A stretch of 64,000 nt of DNA from Thermohalobaculum sp039815685 (GTDB lineage: Bacteria > Pseudomonadota > Alphaproteobacteria > Rhodobacterales > Rhodobacteraceae), in NCBI GenBank assembly GCA_039815685.1, contig JBCBYV010000017.1, forward strand, positions 1 through 64,000. Reading direction: 5' to 3'. This document shows positions 1 through 8,890 of the stretch, in pieces. Made by a program: the position numbers and the translations under genes. A model generated the notes under the pieces. The model was not told the origin of the DNA, searched no databases, and saw only the letters and a program-made list of their open reading frames with translations. Positions within the stretch are counted from its first letter, which is position 1, and every line of letters begins with the position of its first letter.

Positions 1-94
1 AGGAAATGCACCACCGAAGCGTTTCTCTTCCGTCCAAAGGACTCGCACCTTCGACCCTCAAACGCCTCAACGGGACGCTTCCCAAACGGCCGCA

Positions 95-123
95 GAGGTC
101 CCGGGTCAAGCCCGGGACGCATC
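95..123. repeat. Single arm of a REP-like palindromic intergenic repeat
   Basis: One copy of the repeat arm also found as facing pairs near 28.0, 35.1 and 38.7 kb. The arm reads gaggtcccgggtcaagcc and then continues cgggacgc; its centre is itself nearly palindromic (tcccggg...cccggga). It lies just downstream of the galE stop codon. The partner arm is not seen here, so this is a half copy. Confidence 0.7.
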
Positions 124-154
124 GCGCGGGCCGCAGGCTTGGACGCGGTTACCC

Positions 155-1147
155 TCAGTCGTGAGGCCCATAGCCGTCCGGGTGGTTCGAGTGCCAGGCC
201 CAGGCGGCGGCGAGGATCGCTTCGATCGACGACGACTGGGGATGCCAGCCGAGTTCCTCGCCAGCCCGCGCCGCATCGGCCACGAGCACCGGCGGATCGC
301 CCGCCCGCCGCTGCGCCGCCTCCCAGCCGAGCGGCCGCCCGATCACCTTCTCCGCCGCCGTCACAAGCTCGAGCACGCTCGTCCCGCGCCCGGTGCCGAG
401 ATTGTAGACGCCCATCTCCCCGGGCCGCGCCGTCTCAAGCGCCAGGAGATGCGCCGCCGCCAGATCCTGGAGCGAGATGAAATCCCGCAGGCAAGCCCCG
501 TCCCGCGTATCCCAATCCGTCCCGAAGACCTTGAAGGCCGGCCGCTTGCCGAGGGCGAAGAGCATCAGGAGCGGCACCACATGGCTCTCGACCCGCCGCC
601 ATTCCCCATGGCTGCCATCGGGCTCTGCGCCCGCCGCATTGAAGTACCGGAGCGCGGTCGCCGCGAGCCCGTGCGCCCGCGCGTAGTCCCGCACCATGTG
701 CTCCATCGCGAGCTTCGAGGTGCCGTAGGGGGTCGCCGGCGCGAGCGCCGAACCCTCGGAAAGCGGCATCGTCGCCTCGTGATCGTAGACCGCCGCGGTG
801 CTCGAGACCACGAGCCGCTCGACCCCCGCCTCAAGCATCGCGTCCAGCAAGACTTGCGTGCCATGCGCATTTACCGACCAATAGGCCGCAGGGTCCGAAA
901 GCGAGGCCGGCACCGAGATGAGTGCTGCGTAATGCGCCACCGCATCGATCCGGTGCGTCCGCATCGCCGCGACCAACGCCTCCCGATCGCGGATGTCGCC
1001 CTCGACCAGCGGCCCCCGATGCGCCACCGCCGTCGCATTGCCCTCGGAGAGGTCGTCGAACGCCACGACATCGTGCCCCGCAGCCGCGAAATGACGCAGA
1101 CAGAAGCTGCCGACATATCCGGCACCACCGGTACAAAGAATACGCAT
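155..1147 (-). CDS. galE: UDP-glucose 4-epimerase
   Basis: Interconverts UDP-glucose and UDP-galactose in the cytoplasm, supplying galactosyl donor for surface polysaccharide. The 330-residue protein opens with a Rossmann NAD motif (GGAGYVGS, residues 6-13) and has the short-chain dehydrogenase YGTSK active-site Tyr/Lys pair, the STAAVY serine stretch, and RYFNAAGAEPDG, which is typical of GalE. I chose the ATG at 1147 because the protein then begins directly with the NAD fold and an AAGGGA-type ribosome site lies 6 bases upstream; a start further upstream would add 16 unlikely residues. It is divergent from the exosortase gene and is probably the edge of an exopolysaccharide locus extending left of the window. 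NDP-sugar epimerases are many, but length and motifs favour GalE. Confidence 0.9.
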   Translation of the reverse strand: MRILCTGGAGYVGSFCLRHFAAAGHDVVAFDDLSEGNATAVAHRGPLVEGDIRDREALVAAMRTHRIDAVAHYAALISVPASLSDPAAYWSVNAHGTQVLLDAMLEAGVERLVVSSTAAVYDHEATMPLSEGSALAPATPYGTSKLAMEHMVRDYARAHGLAATALRYFNAAGAEPDGSHGEWRRVESHVVPLLMLFALGKRPAFKVFGTDWDTRDGACLRDFISLQDLAAAHLLALETARPGEMGVYNLGTGRGTSVLELVTAAEKVIGRPLGWEAAQRRAGDPPVLVADAARAGEELGWHPQSSSIEAILAAAWAWHSNHPDGYGPHD

Positions 1148-1311
1148 CCCCAATCCCTTTCCCTCTGCCTGCCCGACAGTCCGCGAATGCTGCACTGCCG
1201 TGATCGAGCCCCGATCACAACCTTGTCAGACCGTACATCACCCTCAAGTTGCCTTTTTCGACGTCCACAATCTCTGCTAAAGGAAGCCCTAGGGTAAGAG
1301 CGAGACCGTTC

Positions 1312-2937
1312 ATGAGCGTCCTTAGTCTGCCGACACCGCGCCTCTCGGGCGTCGCACCTGTGCTGCGAAGCCACGGGTTCATCCTCTTTATGCTCAACGT
1401 CGCACTCGCTGCGGTGGTGTTCTACGAGGGGTTCCTCGGCCTCCTCGACGGCTGGCAACTGGCCGAGTACAGCCACGGCCCGCTCATCCCGCTCCTCTCG
1501 GGGCTCCTCTTTCTGCGCCAGCTTAGGACGGTGCCGGAGAATGACGGGCCCGTCGCCGACCGCTGGCCCGGCATCCTGATCATCATGGGCGCTATCGGGT
1601 TGGCGCTACTCGGAAAATTCAGCCGCATCCCGGACATCGTCGCCTATGCCATCATCGTCTGGGTCGCAGGCATCCTGATCACCAGCTTCGGCTGGAGGGT
1701 CGGGCGGCAGTTCTGGCCGGGCGTCCTGCATCTCGTCTTCATGTTGCCCCTGCCTGGGACGCTCTACTGGAAGGTCTCGATCTTCCTCCGCGAGATCTCG
1801 TCCGAGCTCGGCGTGCAGTTCGTGATGATGGCAGGCGTCCCGGTCTTCCTGGACGGCAACATCATCGATCTCGGCGTCTACAAGCTCCATGTGGCGGATG
1901 CCTGCTCGGGCCTGCGCTACCTCTTCCCGATCATGAGCTTCAGCTACATCTTCGCGACGCTCTACAAGGGGCCGACCTGGCACAAGGCCGTCTTGCTCCT
2001 CTCCGCCGCACCGATCACCGTGCTCATGAACTCGGTCCGGATCGGGATTATCGGCGTCGCGGTCGACAATTTCGGCATCGAGCATGCGATGGGCTTCAGC
2101 CACTTCCTCGAGGGCTGGGTGATCTTCGTGACCTGCGTGATCATGCTCTTCGGCCTCGCCAAGGTGATGCTGATGATGCAGCGGGACACGCAGATGACGC
2201 TGTCCGAGGCGCTGGATCTCGAGACCGAGGGGGTGGGGCCGCAGATCGCGCGCCTGCGCCTCATCCAGATCTCCCCGGCCTTCGTGACCGTGACTGCGAT
2301 CATGCTCGTCACCGCGGCAGCCTGGAGCTTCGCGCCCTCCCGCGCCGCCCCGGACGTCCATCGCGAACCGCTCGCCACCTTCCCGATGCAGATCGGGCCG
2401 TGGGAGCAGGTCTCCCAGCGCTATCTCGAGGCCGACATCGCCGAGGCGCTGGCCGCGACCGATTATGTGTCTGCGAGCTACGGCGCGCCCGGCGAGCCCT
2501 CTGGCGTCGATCTCTTCATCGCCTGGTACGAGGATCAGACGCGCGGTGGCATCCACTCGCCCGAGGTCTGCCTGCCCGCCGGCGGCTGGGAGATCGCCGA
2601 GCTCAGCCGACCCGATATCGGTCCCGCCATCGGCTTCCACGAGCCGCTGCCCGTGAACCGCGCGATCATCGAGAAAGACGGTCAGCAACTCCTCGTCTAC
2701 TACTGGTTCGAGCAGTATGGCGGGCGGACCGCTCTCGACTACTACGCCAAGATCTCACTCCTCCGCGACGCGATCATGCTGGGCCGCTCTGACGGCGCGC
2801 TTGTCAGGATCACGACCCCGATCATCAAGAACGAGGGTGTGGGACCCGCGGAAGCGCGGCTGCAGAGCATGCTGGCAGGCGTCATGGAACGGCTGGATCG
2901 CTTCGTCCCAAAGGCCCCCCCGCCCTCACAAGGGTGA
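1312..2937 (+). CDS. xrtD: Exosortase with fused EpsI domain (XrtD-like, VPLPA-CTERM type)
   Basis: Inner-membrane transpeptidase-like enzyme that processes proteins carrying a C-terminal PEP-CTERM/VPLPA-CTERM signal, usually in organisms making exopolysaccharide. The 541-residue protein has about eight membrane helices in residues 20-310 and the three catalytic residues of the family: Cys198 in DACSGLRYL, Arg243 in NSVRIGIIG and His264 in FSHFLEG. Residues from about 340 form a soluble EpsI-like domain (SYGAPGEPSGVDLFIAWY, HSPEVCLPAGGW). Single-chain EpsH-EpsI fusion is a feature of the XrtD subgroup; that assignment is from memory. Start is the ATG at 1312; an upstream TTG at 1249 would add an atypical N-terminus. 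A candidate substrate is encoded at 8448-8708. Neighbours galE and a polymerase agree with a surface-polysaccharide role. Confidence 0.82.
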   Translation: MSVLSLPTPRLSGVAPVLRSHGFILFMLNVALAAVVFYEGFLGLLDGWQLAEYSHGPLIPLLSGLLFLRQLRTVPENDGPVADRWPGILIIMGAIGLALLGKFSRIPDIVAYAIIVWVAGILITSFGWRVGRQFWPGVLHLVFMLPLPGTLYWKVSIFLREISSELGVQFVMMAGVPVFLDGNIIDLGVYKLHVADACSGLRYLFPIMSFSYIFATLYKGPTWHKAVLLLSAAPITVLMNSVRIGIIGVAVDNFGIEHAMGFSHFLEGWVIFVTCVIMLFGLAKVMLMMQRDTQMTLSEALDLETEGVGPQIARLRLIQISPAFVTVTAIMLVTAAAWSFAPSRAAPDVHREPLATFPMQIGPWEQVSQRYLEADIAEALAATDYVSASYGAPGEPSGVDLFIAWYEDQTRGGIHSPEVCLPAGGWEIAELSRPDIGPAIGFHEPLPVNRAIIEKDGQQLLVYYWFEQYGGRTALDYYAKISLLRDAIMLGRSDGALVRITTPIIKNEGVGPAEARLQSMLAGVMERLDRFVPKAPPPSQG

Positions 2938-3149
2938 CGTAAGCGGTTCGGTCCAGAGCCAAGGCGCGATCTCCGACCCCGGCAGCAGAGCTGTGGGGGT
3001 CAGGCCTTCAGAAGCAGACCCCTTTGCCGACAGTCAGACAAGGCGGGCCCGCCAGAGGCGAGGCTTGAATTAAGGATGCGCGAGAAGGAGCGTTGCGTGC
3101 CGTTGACGCACCACCGCCTAACTCCGCTTCCACGATGATCCTCGCCCCA
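2938..3149. other. Convergent intergenic gap
   Basis: About 210 bases between the converging exosortase and polymerase genes. I see no gene and no clear hairpin followed by a T tract. Confidence 0.5.
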
Positions 3150-4667
3150 TCAGCGGCGCGCGTGTTCGAGCCCGTGGCGCTTGGCACCATCACGCGCGGT
3201 CGCAAGCACCGTACCGGAGTGACTCCCGGCCAGAGCTGTCTCGCCCCGCCTCTTTCGCCGCTCTAGTTCGAGCGCCGACCGTCGCTCGATCGCCGCCTGA
3301 TCGGCCTCGCGATAGAGCACCCGCTCACTGATGCCGAGCAGAATGCCGCTGCAGAGCCATAGCATCGGCGTGAAGGACGCGTTCAGGAGGTTGTCCGCAA
3401 CTGCCACACTCACAACCACGCCCAGACCAAGAACAGCGTGATTGATCGGCGCTATTCGTCGTTTCACCCACAACAGCATGAGTGGGAGCGTGAAGAGCCC
3501 GAAGATCGCTGCAAACCCGATCAAGCCGCGCTGTGCCACCATGATCACCCAGAATCCATCGGGCGTGGCAGCCGGCCGATCTCTCGAGTCCCGCGGCATT
3601 TCCCGGATCCGCTGCCCCCAGCCGAAATAGGGTCGGTTCTTCGCGCGCACCAAGTACCTGTCCTCGGACGTAAAGCGCGTGCGCAGCGATCCAGCCCGCC
3701 GTTCCGAGATGATGGAGGCAGCACTCAACAAGGTCTGCGTCGGCACGACGTCGAGCGTGCGCGTGACCGGATAGGTCATGCTGACGAACGCAACCGAAGC
3801 CACAGCCATCAGGATCAGTTTTTTCGTGCCAAAGAAGGCAAGCGCCGAGAACGCAAAGCCGAGGATGATCGCAGCGGCGCTCTGCGTGAAGGGCAGGCAG
3901 GCAAGGTTGAAGAGCGCGATGCTACGCCAAAGCGTTCGATCCCCGCCCGTCGAGCCACGGAACACCGCAACCGCACTCACACACGCCATCGCGTGGAAGA
4001 TCGCGGTCTGTAGGCCGTTTTCCAGGAACACCACCGGGCGGAAGCCGTACTCGCGCGCGACCAAGCCCCAGTCGATATCGTAAATGCCGTAGACCCAGAG
4101 CTTGAGAACAGGGCTCATCCGCCACTCGAAGACGATCAGCAGCCCGTAGATGACCCCGGTGAAACCCGCGGCCTTCAGGAGGCAGTAGATCCCCTTCTCA
4201 TCGCTCAAAAAACGACGCCCGACGATCAATAGAAGCGCCGGGAACATGATCTCATAGCTCATGCGGCCGATATCGAGCAGCTCGAAGGCAAAGAGATACC
4301 CATGGGGCGTGTGCCCGCTGTCCCTGTTCGTGAAATACGTCCCGATCGAGGAGAACACCGCGAGGATGATCAACAAGGTGAAAAGCTTGCTCTTCGGCAG
4401 CCAGGAATTGGCCGTGTAGTCCGACTTGTCGGCTCGCCAACCGCGTCCCTTTGCCATCAACGCTGCGAAGACAACGACGCAGGTGATCGTCAGCGTCCTG
4501 CGGTCGATCGTCGGAAGCAGAGGCGGGTCGAAGGTCGGCCTCACCGGCAGGAACAGAAAGCCTAGCATCGCCGTCCAGACAATCCCCCGCTGCATGCCGA
4601 AGCGCAGGAAGATCATCATGGACAGCAACGGGAAAAGGCCCATCGCAAGATAGGTGAGCGCGAACAA
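3150..4667 (-). CDS. O-antigen ligase / polysaccharide polymerase-like membrane protein
   Basis: Multi-pass inner-membrane protein of 505 residues, with about ten to twelve hydrophobic helices and a large polar loop near residues 325-375 (TRFTSEDRYLVRAKNRPYFGWGQRI), the layout of WaaL/Wzy/ExoQ-type proteins that join or polymerise lipid-linked sugar units on the periplasmic face. The motif FGWG after a polar loop is common in this superfamily. The start is TTG at 4667, supported by AGGGAG about 7 bases upstream. It stands next to galE and the exosortase, so it most likely belongs to the same exopolysaccharide locus. Its base composition looks lower in GC than its neighbours, as is usual for polymerase genes. 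Substrate cannot be told from sequence. Confidence 0.7.
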   Translation of the reverse strand: MFALTYLAMGLFPLLSMMIFLRFGMQRGIVWTAMLGFLFLPVRPTFDPPLLPTIDRRTLTITCVVVFAALMAKGRGWRADKSDYTANSWLPKSKLFTLLIILAVFSSIGTYFTNRDSGHTPHGYLFAFELLDIGRMSYEIMFPALLLIVGRRFLSDEKGIYCLLKAAGFTGVIYGLLIVFEWRMSPVLKLWVYGIYDIDWGLVAREYGFRPVVFLENGLQTAIFHAMACVSAVAVFRGSTGGDRTLWRSIALFNLACLPFTQSAAAIILGFAFSALAFFGTKKLILMAVASVAFVSMTYPVTRTLDVVPTQTLLSAASIISERRAGSLRTRFTSEDRYLVRAKNRPYFGWGQRIREMPRDSRDRPAATPDGFWVIMVAQRGLIGFAAIFGLFTLPLMLLWVKRRIAPINHAVLGLGVVVSVAVADNLLNASFTPMLWLCSGILLGISERVLYREADQAAIERRSALELERRKRRGETALAGSHSGTVLATARDGAKRHGLEHARR

Positions 4668-4796
4668 AGGATCACTCCCTCGGCGACCTCGCCGGGCATG
4701 GATATCGGCGACGCCATCCTATCACAAGGCGTTTCGTTTTCATTGCCCCCAGCTGGCAAACTGGACTACGCCATGGGGATTGAGGGAGGTAATGCC

Positions 4797-6080
4797 ATGC
4801 AATCGCCAATCTGTTTTTCGCCTGAAGCATCGAAAGTTAGGCGCGCCCTCCGGGTCGGCGTGGCTGCCTTCCTCGTGACGGTCGTCGCCGGCTGCACGAC
4901 GGTGATCGCGCGCTTTCCGGTGCCTGAGGAGGACGTCGTCGACGCCAAGCCATACGGCATCGAGGGAGGCTTCGTTCGCTCCTACGGGGACAATCTCGGC
5001 GAAGAGCTGCGATCGACCATCCTGCGCGAGAGGGTGGATCGGGCGGAGGCGTTATCCGAAACGGGCAAAGCCGGCCCGATCAAGATCTCGAGCATCGCGT
5101 TCTCCGGCGGCGGGCCGGACGGGGCGTTCGGTGCAGGGCTCCTCGCCGGCTGGACCGAGCGCGGCGACCGGCCGACCTTCGGCTTCGTCAGCGGCGTCAG
5201 CACCGGCGCCATCCTCGCCCTCTACGCCTATCTCGGCCCGAAATACGATCAGGCGCTGAAGGAGATCTATACGTCCTACGAGACCGACGACCTCGTGACA
5301 CCGACGATATTTGCGGGCCTCACCGGCGGCACCGCCCTCCTCAGCACCGCCGGCTACAGAGCCCTGATCGAGCAGTACATCACGCCAGAGGTCGTCTCGG
5401 AGCTTGCCGCCGCGCACCGCGATGGCCGCATCCTGCTGATCGGCACGACCAATATCGATGCATCGCGCCCGGTGGTCTGGAATGTCGGGCAGATCGCCGC
5501 CAGCGGCCACCCGGATGCCAGGCGCCTGATTCATGACATCGTGCAGGCCTCCTCCGCCATCCCCGCAGCCTTCCCACCCGTGTTGATCCCGGTCGTGGCG
5601 GCGGACGGGCGGCGCTATGACGAGATGCATGTGGACGGTGGCGCGACGCAGCAAGTGATCCTCTACAGCCCGGAGTTCAGCACCCGCGCGCTCGACGAGG
5701 CGACGGGGCTCGATATCGACCGCGAGGTCTTCGTCGTCATCAACAACAAGCTGCGCAAACCCTACGACCCCGTGCGGCCCCGCATCTTCTCGATCGCGGG
5801 GCGTGCGGCGTCCTCGCTCATCGGCGGCTCGGGCACCGGCGACATCTACCGCATCTTCACGGTCGCCCAGCGCGATGGGATCGACTTCAACGTGCTGGCG
5901 ATCCCGACCGACTTCGATCAGGAGGCGGATAGCCTGTTCGATCCCGTTTATATGCAGGCGCTCTACGATCTTGGCTTCGAGCACGGCGAGGCGGGCGATC
6001 GCTGGTCGCCGCACCCGCTCGACTACCAGACGGTCGAGGAGGCCTTGGTTGAGGGCGAGAAGGCGGTCGCCTCGAACTGA
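4797..6080 (+). CDS. Patatin-like phospholipase, predicted lipoprotein
   Basis: Predicted lipid acyl hydrolase of 427 residues. A hydrophobic signal ends in VTVVAGC, a lipobox, so the mature protein is probably a lipoprotein anchored at Cys31 or nearby. The patatin domain shows the oxyanion-hole glycine run (SGGGPDGAFGAG), the nucleophile elbow GVSTG (GxSxG) and the catalytic aspartate in DGG, giving the Ser-Asp dyad. The start at ATG 4797 was chosen because GGGAGGT lies 6 bases upstream; two earlier in-frame ATG codons lack such a site and would bury the signal peptide. It is divergent from the polymerase gene. Such RssA-like proteins may remodel membrane lipids; no substrate can be inferred. 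Confidence 0.85.
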   Translation: MQSPICFSPEASKVRRALRVGVAAFLVTVVAGCTTVIARFPVPEEDVVDAKPYGIEGGFVRSYGDNLGEELRSTILRERVDRAEALSETGKAGPIKISSIAFSGGGPDGAFGAGLLAGWTERGDRPTFGFVSGVSTGAILALYAYLGPKYDQALKEIYTSYETDDLVTPTIFAGLTGGTALLSTAGYRALIEQYITPEVVSELAAAHRDGRILLIGTTNIDASRPVVWNVGQIAASGHPDARRLIHDIVQASSAIPAAFPPVLIPVVAADGRRYDEMHVDGGATQQVILYSPEFSTRALDEATGLDIDREVFVVINNKLRKPYDPVRPRIFSIAGRAASSLIGGSGTGDIYRIFTVAQRDGIDFNVLAIPTDFDQEADSLFDPVYMQALYDLGFEHGEAGDRWSPHPLDYQTVEEALVEGEKAVASN

Positions 6081-6177
6081 CCGCCGTCGGACAGCACTGC
6101 GCCCGGCGCTGATGCCAGTGCTGGGGCCGAGGGCGGTTGCATTGCGCCGCCCACGCCCAGCTACTAAGCGTGGGGGC

Positions 6178-8427
6178 ATGCGCTTCTCTTCGGTCGCCAG
6201 CCTGACGCTGCTCTTCCTCGCCCTCGCGGTGATGTTGCCTCAGGGTGCGGCCGCGCAGTCGCCCGTGCCGCTAGCCTCCTCCGGCGGAGAGAGCGAGCCG
6301 GCACGACCGACCCTGCCGAGCACGCTGACGCCCGAGCTTGTGGACGCAACGCTCTCGGAGCTCAGCGACGAACAGGTGCGCCGGCTCCTGCGCGAGGAGC
6401 TGCAGCGCCAGGCCGAAGAGCAGGCCGCAGAAGCCGACGAAACGATGGACAGCTATGCCGAGGTGGTCGAGCGGCTCGACCGCATGGCCACCACCATCGG
6501 TGAGCGGACGTCGCGCTGGTGGGTCGCCCTCGGCAACCTCGCCGAACGTCAGCGGAACGTCGAGGAGCGGCTGAGCCTCGGCAGCATCGGGCCCTGGGGC
6601 ATCCTCGGCGCGCTTGTCCTCCTCGTCACCGCGGGCCTGCTGCCATCCTATGGCGTCCGATGGTTCCTGATCCCCTGGCGGCGCATGGCGGCGGGGGAGC
6701 CGCCCGCCACGGGTCGGCTGGGCTATTGGGAGGGGCTGGTCCGCACCGTCCTTCTCACCATCCTCGACCTTCTGCCCGTCGCAGCCTTCAGCGTCGGCAC
6801 CACGCTGGCCGGCCGCATGCTCGCGGGCCCCCTCGGCCCCCTGACGGATTACATCTGGATCCTCCAGGCCGGCATCACCCAGGGCTGGAGCTTCGTCGTC
6901 CTCCTCAACCGCGCCTTCGCCCCGGACGTGCCGCATCTGAGGATCGGCTCGATCGACGATGCGGGCGCTGCCACCGTCGTCCGCCTCGGCCGGCGCGTCG
7001 TCTCGGTCGCAGTCGCGGGATGGCTGCTCGCGGGGCTCTCCCCGACCCTTGGCCTCGGCTTCCCGCCCGCCATGGTGCTTGTCGCCACCACCGGGACCAT
7101 CGTCACGGTGATGCTCGTCGTCCTCGTGCTCAGCAACCGCCAAGCCATCACACGAAGCGTCGAGCGCATCCTCCCGACCCCCTCGCCCGAGCGGGAGACA
7201 CCGTGGCAGCGGAGCCTTGCCCAGGCCGCACCCTTCATCGGCCTCCTCTACGTTCTCGTCGCCGCCACCTACTGGCTCCTGAACTGGCTCGAGAGCGGGC
7301 AGATCCACCTCAAGGGTCCCTCCAGCACGATCCTCGTCCTCCTCGCCCTCCCGCTCGTCGACCGGCTGGGGGAGGAGATCACGCGCCTGATGACCCCGCG
7401 TGCGACGCCGCGCGGCCTCCGGTTCCGGGCGGCGCTCTTCAAACTCTGGCGGCTCTTCGTCGGCATCATGGCCGTCGGGGTGATCACGCGCCTCTGGGGC
7501 TTCAATTTCTTCGACCTCGCCCATGGCCCCGGCGCGCCGACCTGGGCAGCACCCCTCCTCAACGTGGTCTGGGCGATCGCCATCACCTGGGCGGTCTGGC
7601 AGCTCCTGCGTGCCGCCCTCTGGCAGGAACGGCGCGCCGCGACCGGGGCGGAGGAGGACGATCAGACCATCCCCGGCGGCGCCAGCCGGCTCGACACGCT
7701 GCTGCCGCTCTTCCGCATCGCCCTCGGCCTCGTGCTCGTCGTGACGCTCGCGATGTACGCGCTGTCGGAGGCGGGGCTCAATATCGGCCCGCTCCTCGCC
7801 TCCGCAGGTATCGTCGGCATCGCCGTCGGCTTCGGCGCGCAGACGCTCGTGCGGGACATCTTCTCCGGCATCTTCTTCCTCGTCGACGATGCCTTCCGCG
7901 TCGGCGAATACATCGAGCTCGAAGGCGACCTCAGGGGCGAGGTAGAGAACATCTCGATCCGCTCACTGCAGCTCCGCCACCACCGCGGCCCGGTCGTGAC
8001 CATCCCCTTCGGCGAGCTCAAATCGGTCACCAACCACAACCGCGACTGGGTCATCTACAAGATGAACTTCCGGATGGAACCCGAGACCGACCCGAAGAAA
8101 TTCAAGAAGCTCGTCAAACAGGTCGGCTTCGAGTTCTCGGAGAGCCCCGAGCACGGTCACAAGTTCCTCGAGCCGCTCAAGAGCCAGGGCGTCTACATGG
8201 TCGACGACGACAGCGCGCTGGTCTTCCGCGTCAAGTTCAAGTGCAAGCCGCGCCAGCAGTTCGTGCTCCGCCGCGAGATCTATCACCGCCTGCGCGATGT
8301 CTTCGCCCAGAACGACCTGCACCTCTCGCGGCGCAAGGTCGAGGTCGTGCAGACGGGCGATAGCGACGGCCCCGTAGGGCTGCCGGACGAACTCATCGCG
8401 CCCAAACCGCAGCAACAAACGGCATGA
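6178..8427 (+). CDS. Large MscS-family mechanosensitive channel
   Basis: Predicted small-conductance mechanosensitive channel of the inner membrane, 749 residues, much longer than E. coli MscS (286). It has a cleavable signal (ends GAAAQ), a periplasmic segment with a Glu-rich coiled stretch (residues about 50-110), then many membrane helices. The MscS core lies near residues 520-640: the pore helix LLASAGIVGIAVGFGAQ, the following LVRDIFSG, and the beta domain with VGEYIELEG and VTIPFGEL. The C-terminal alpha/beta domain ends in a Gln-rich tail. The start is ATG 6178, giving a clean signal peptide. MscS proteins release solutes on hypo-osmotic shock; the long N-terminal part resembles the MscK/YbiO-type subfamily. 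Confidence 0.88.
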   Translation: MRFSSVASLTLLFLALAVMLPQGAAAQSPVPLASSGGESEPARPTLPSTLTPELVDATLSELSDEQVRRLLREELQRQAEEQAAEADETMDSYAEVVERLDRMATTIGERTSRWWVALGNLAERQRNVEERLSLGSIGPWGILGALVLLVTAGLLPSYGVRWFLIPWRRMAAGEPPATGRLGYWEGLVRTVLLTILDLLPVAAFSVGTTLAGRMLAGPLGPLTDYIWILQAGITQGWSFVVLLNRAFAPDVPHLRIGSIDDAGAATVVRLGRRVVSVAVAGWLLAGLSPTLGLGFPPAMVLVATTGTIVTVMLVVLVLSNRQAITRSVERILPTPSPERETPWQRSLAQAAPFIGLLYVLVAATYWLLNWLESGQIHLKGPSSTILVLLALPLVDRLGEEITRLMTPRATPRGLRFRAALFKLWRLFVGIMAVGVITRLWGFNFFDLAHGPGAPTWAAPLLNVVWAIAITWAVWQLLRAALWQERRAATGAEEDDQTIPGGASRLDTLLPLFRIALGLVLVVTLAMYALSEAGLNIGPLLASAGIVGIAVGFGAQTLVRDIFSGIFFLVDDAFRVGEYIELEGDLRGEVENISIRSLQLRHHRGPVVTIPFGELKSVTNHNRDWVIYKMNFRMEPETDPKKFKKLVKQVGFEFSESPEHGHKFLEPLKSQGVYMVDDDSALVFRVKFKCKPRQQFVLRREIYHRLRDVFAQNDLHLSRRKVEVVQTGDSDGPVGLPDELIAPKPQQQTA

Positions 8428-8447
8428 TCACGCCCGGCTCGGAGCCT

Positions 8448-8708
8448 TCAGGCGCTGCGCCGTTTCGTCAGATGCAGCACCCCCAGCGCACTCAGGAACA
8501 GGAACGCGCCCGCCGGGACCGAGACCTCGGGCACGAACTCCGTCGTGACCGTCGGCTCGCTGAACGAGAAGTTGCCGAAGAAGAAGTTCCGCCCACCCCG
8601 GCCGTCACGCTCCACCACGAGATCGATCTCGAAGCTCGAGACGCTGACGAAGTCGAGCAGCACGGACACATCCTGCTGGGCCGCGGCAAGGGTCGAAACG
8701 CGAAACAT
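8448..8708 (-). CDS. Small protein with VPLPA/PEP-CTERM-like sorting signal
   Basis: 86-residue protein whose last 28 residues have the three-part layout of an exosortase recognition signal: a VPxxSVPAG motif (compare VPLPAG), a hydrophobic helix (AFLFLSALGVLHL) and a basic tail (TKRRSA). The rest is short and Ser/Phe/Val-rich with a Gly-Arg patch. The ATG at 8708 has GGAGAG about 5 bases upstream. Upstream in frame a stop occurs 21 codons before the ATG and no signal peptide can be read, although known PEP-CTERM proteins need one. It may therefore be a truncated or decaying exosortase substrate, or may use an unrecognised export route. An exosortase of the matching type is encoded at 1312-2937. 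Confidence 0.55.
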   Translation of the reverse strand: MFRVSTLAAAQQDVSVLLDFVSVSSFEIDLVVERDGRGGRNFFFGNFSFSEPTVTTEFVPEVSVPAGAFLFLSALGVLHLTKRRSA

Positions 8709-8890
8709 GCTGCTCTCCGGATCCGCATCGAGCGGTGGGCGCCGTCCGGCCCCCTTGGCCTTGGCACGCGCTCATCCGCGCGGTGGGGCTTTGACCATGC
8801 GAAGGTGACGGTCTCTGGGCCGCAATCAGGCCGCTCTGAGCCGTCGCCGGTTCGGAATGCGACGGGGCGAGGATCGCAAAGGACCCGGCC
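8709..8890. other. Divergent intergenic region before davA
   Basis: About 180 bases separating the sorting-signal protein from davA. It must hold the davA promoter, but I see no clear operator. AAGGA lies 8 bases before the davA ATG. Confidence 0.4.

Noticed and set aside
1249..1311. Upstream TTG start of the exosortase
   Set aside because: It would add a polar Ser/Arg-rich stretch unlike exosortase N-termini; the ATG at 1312 gives a standard start.
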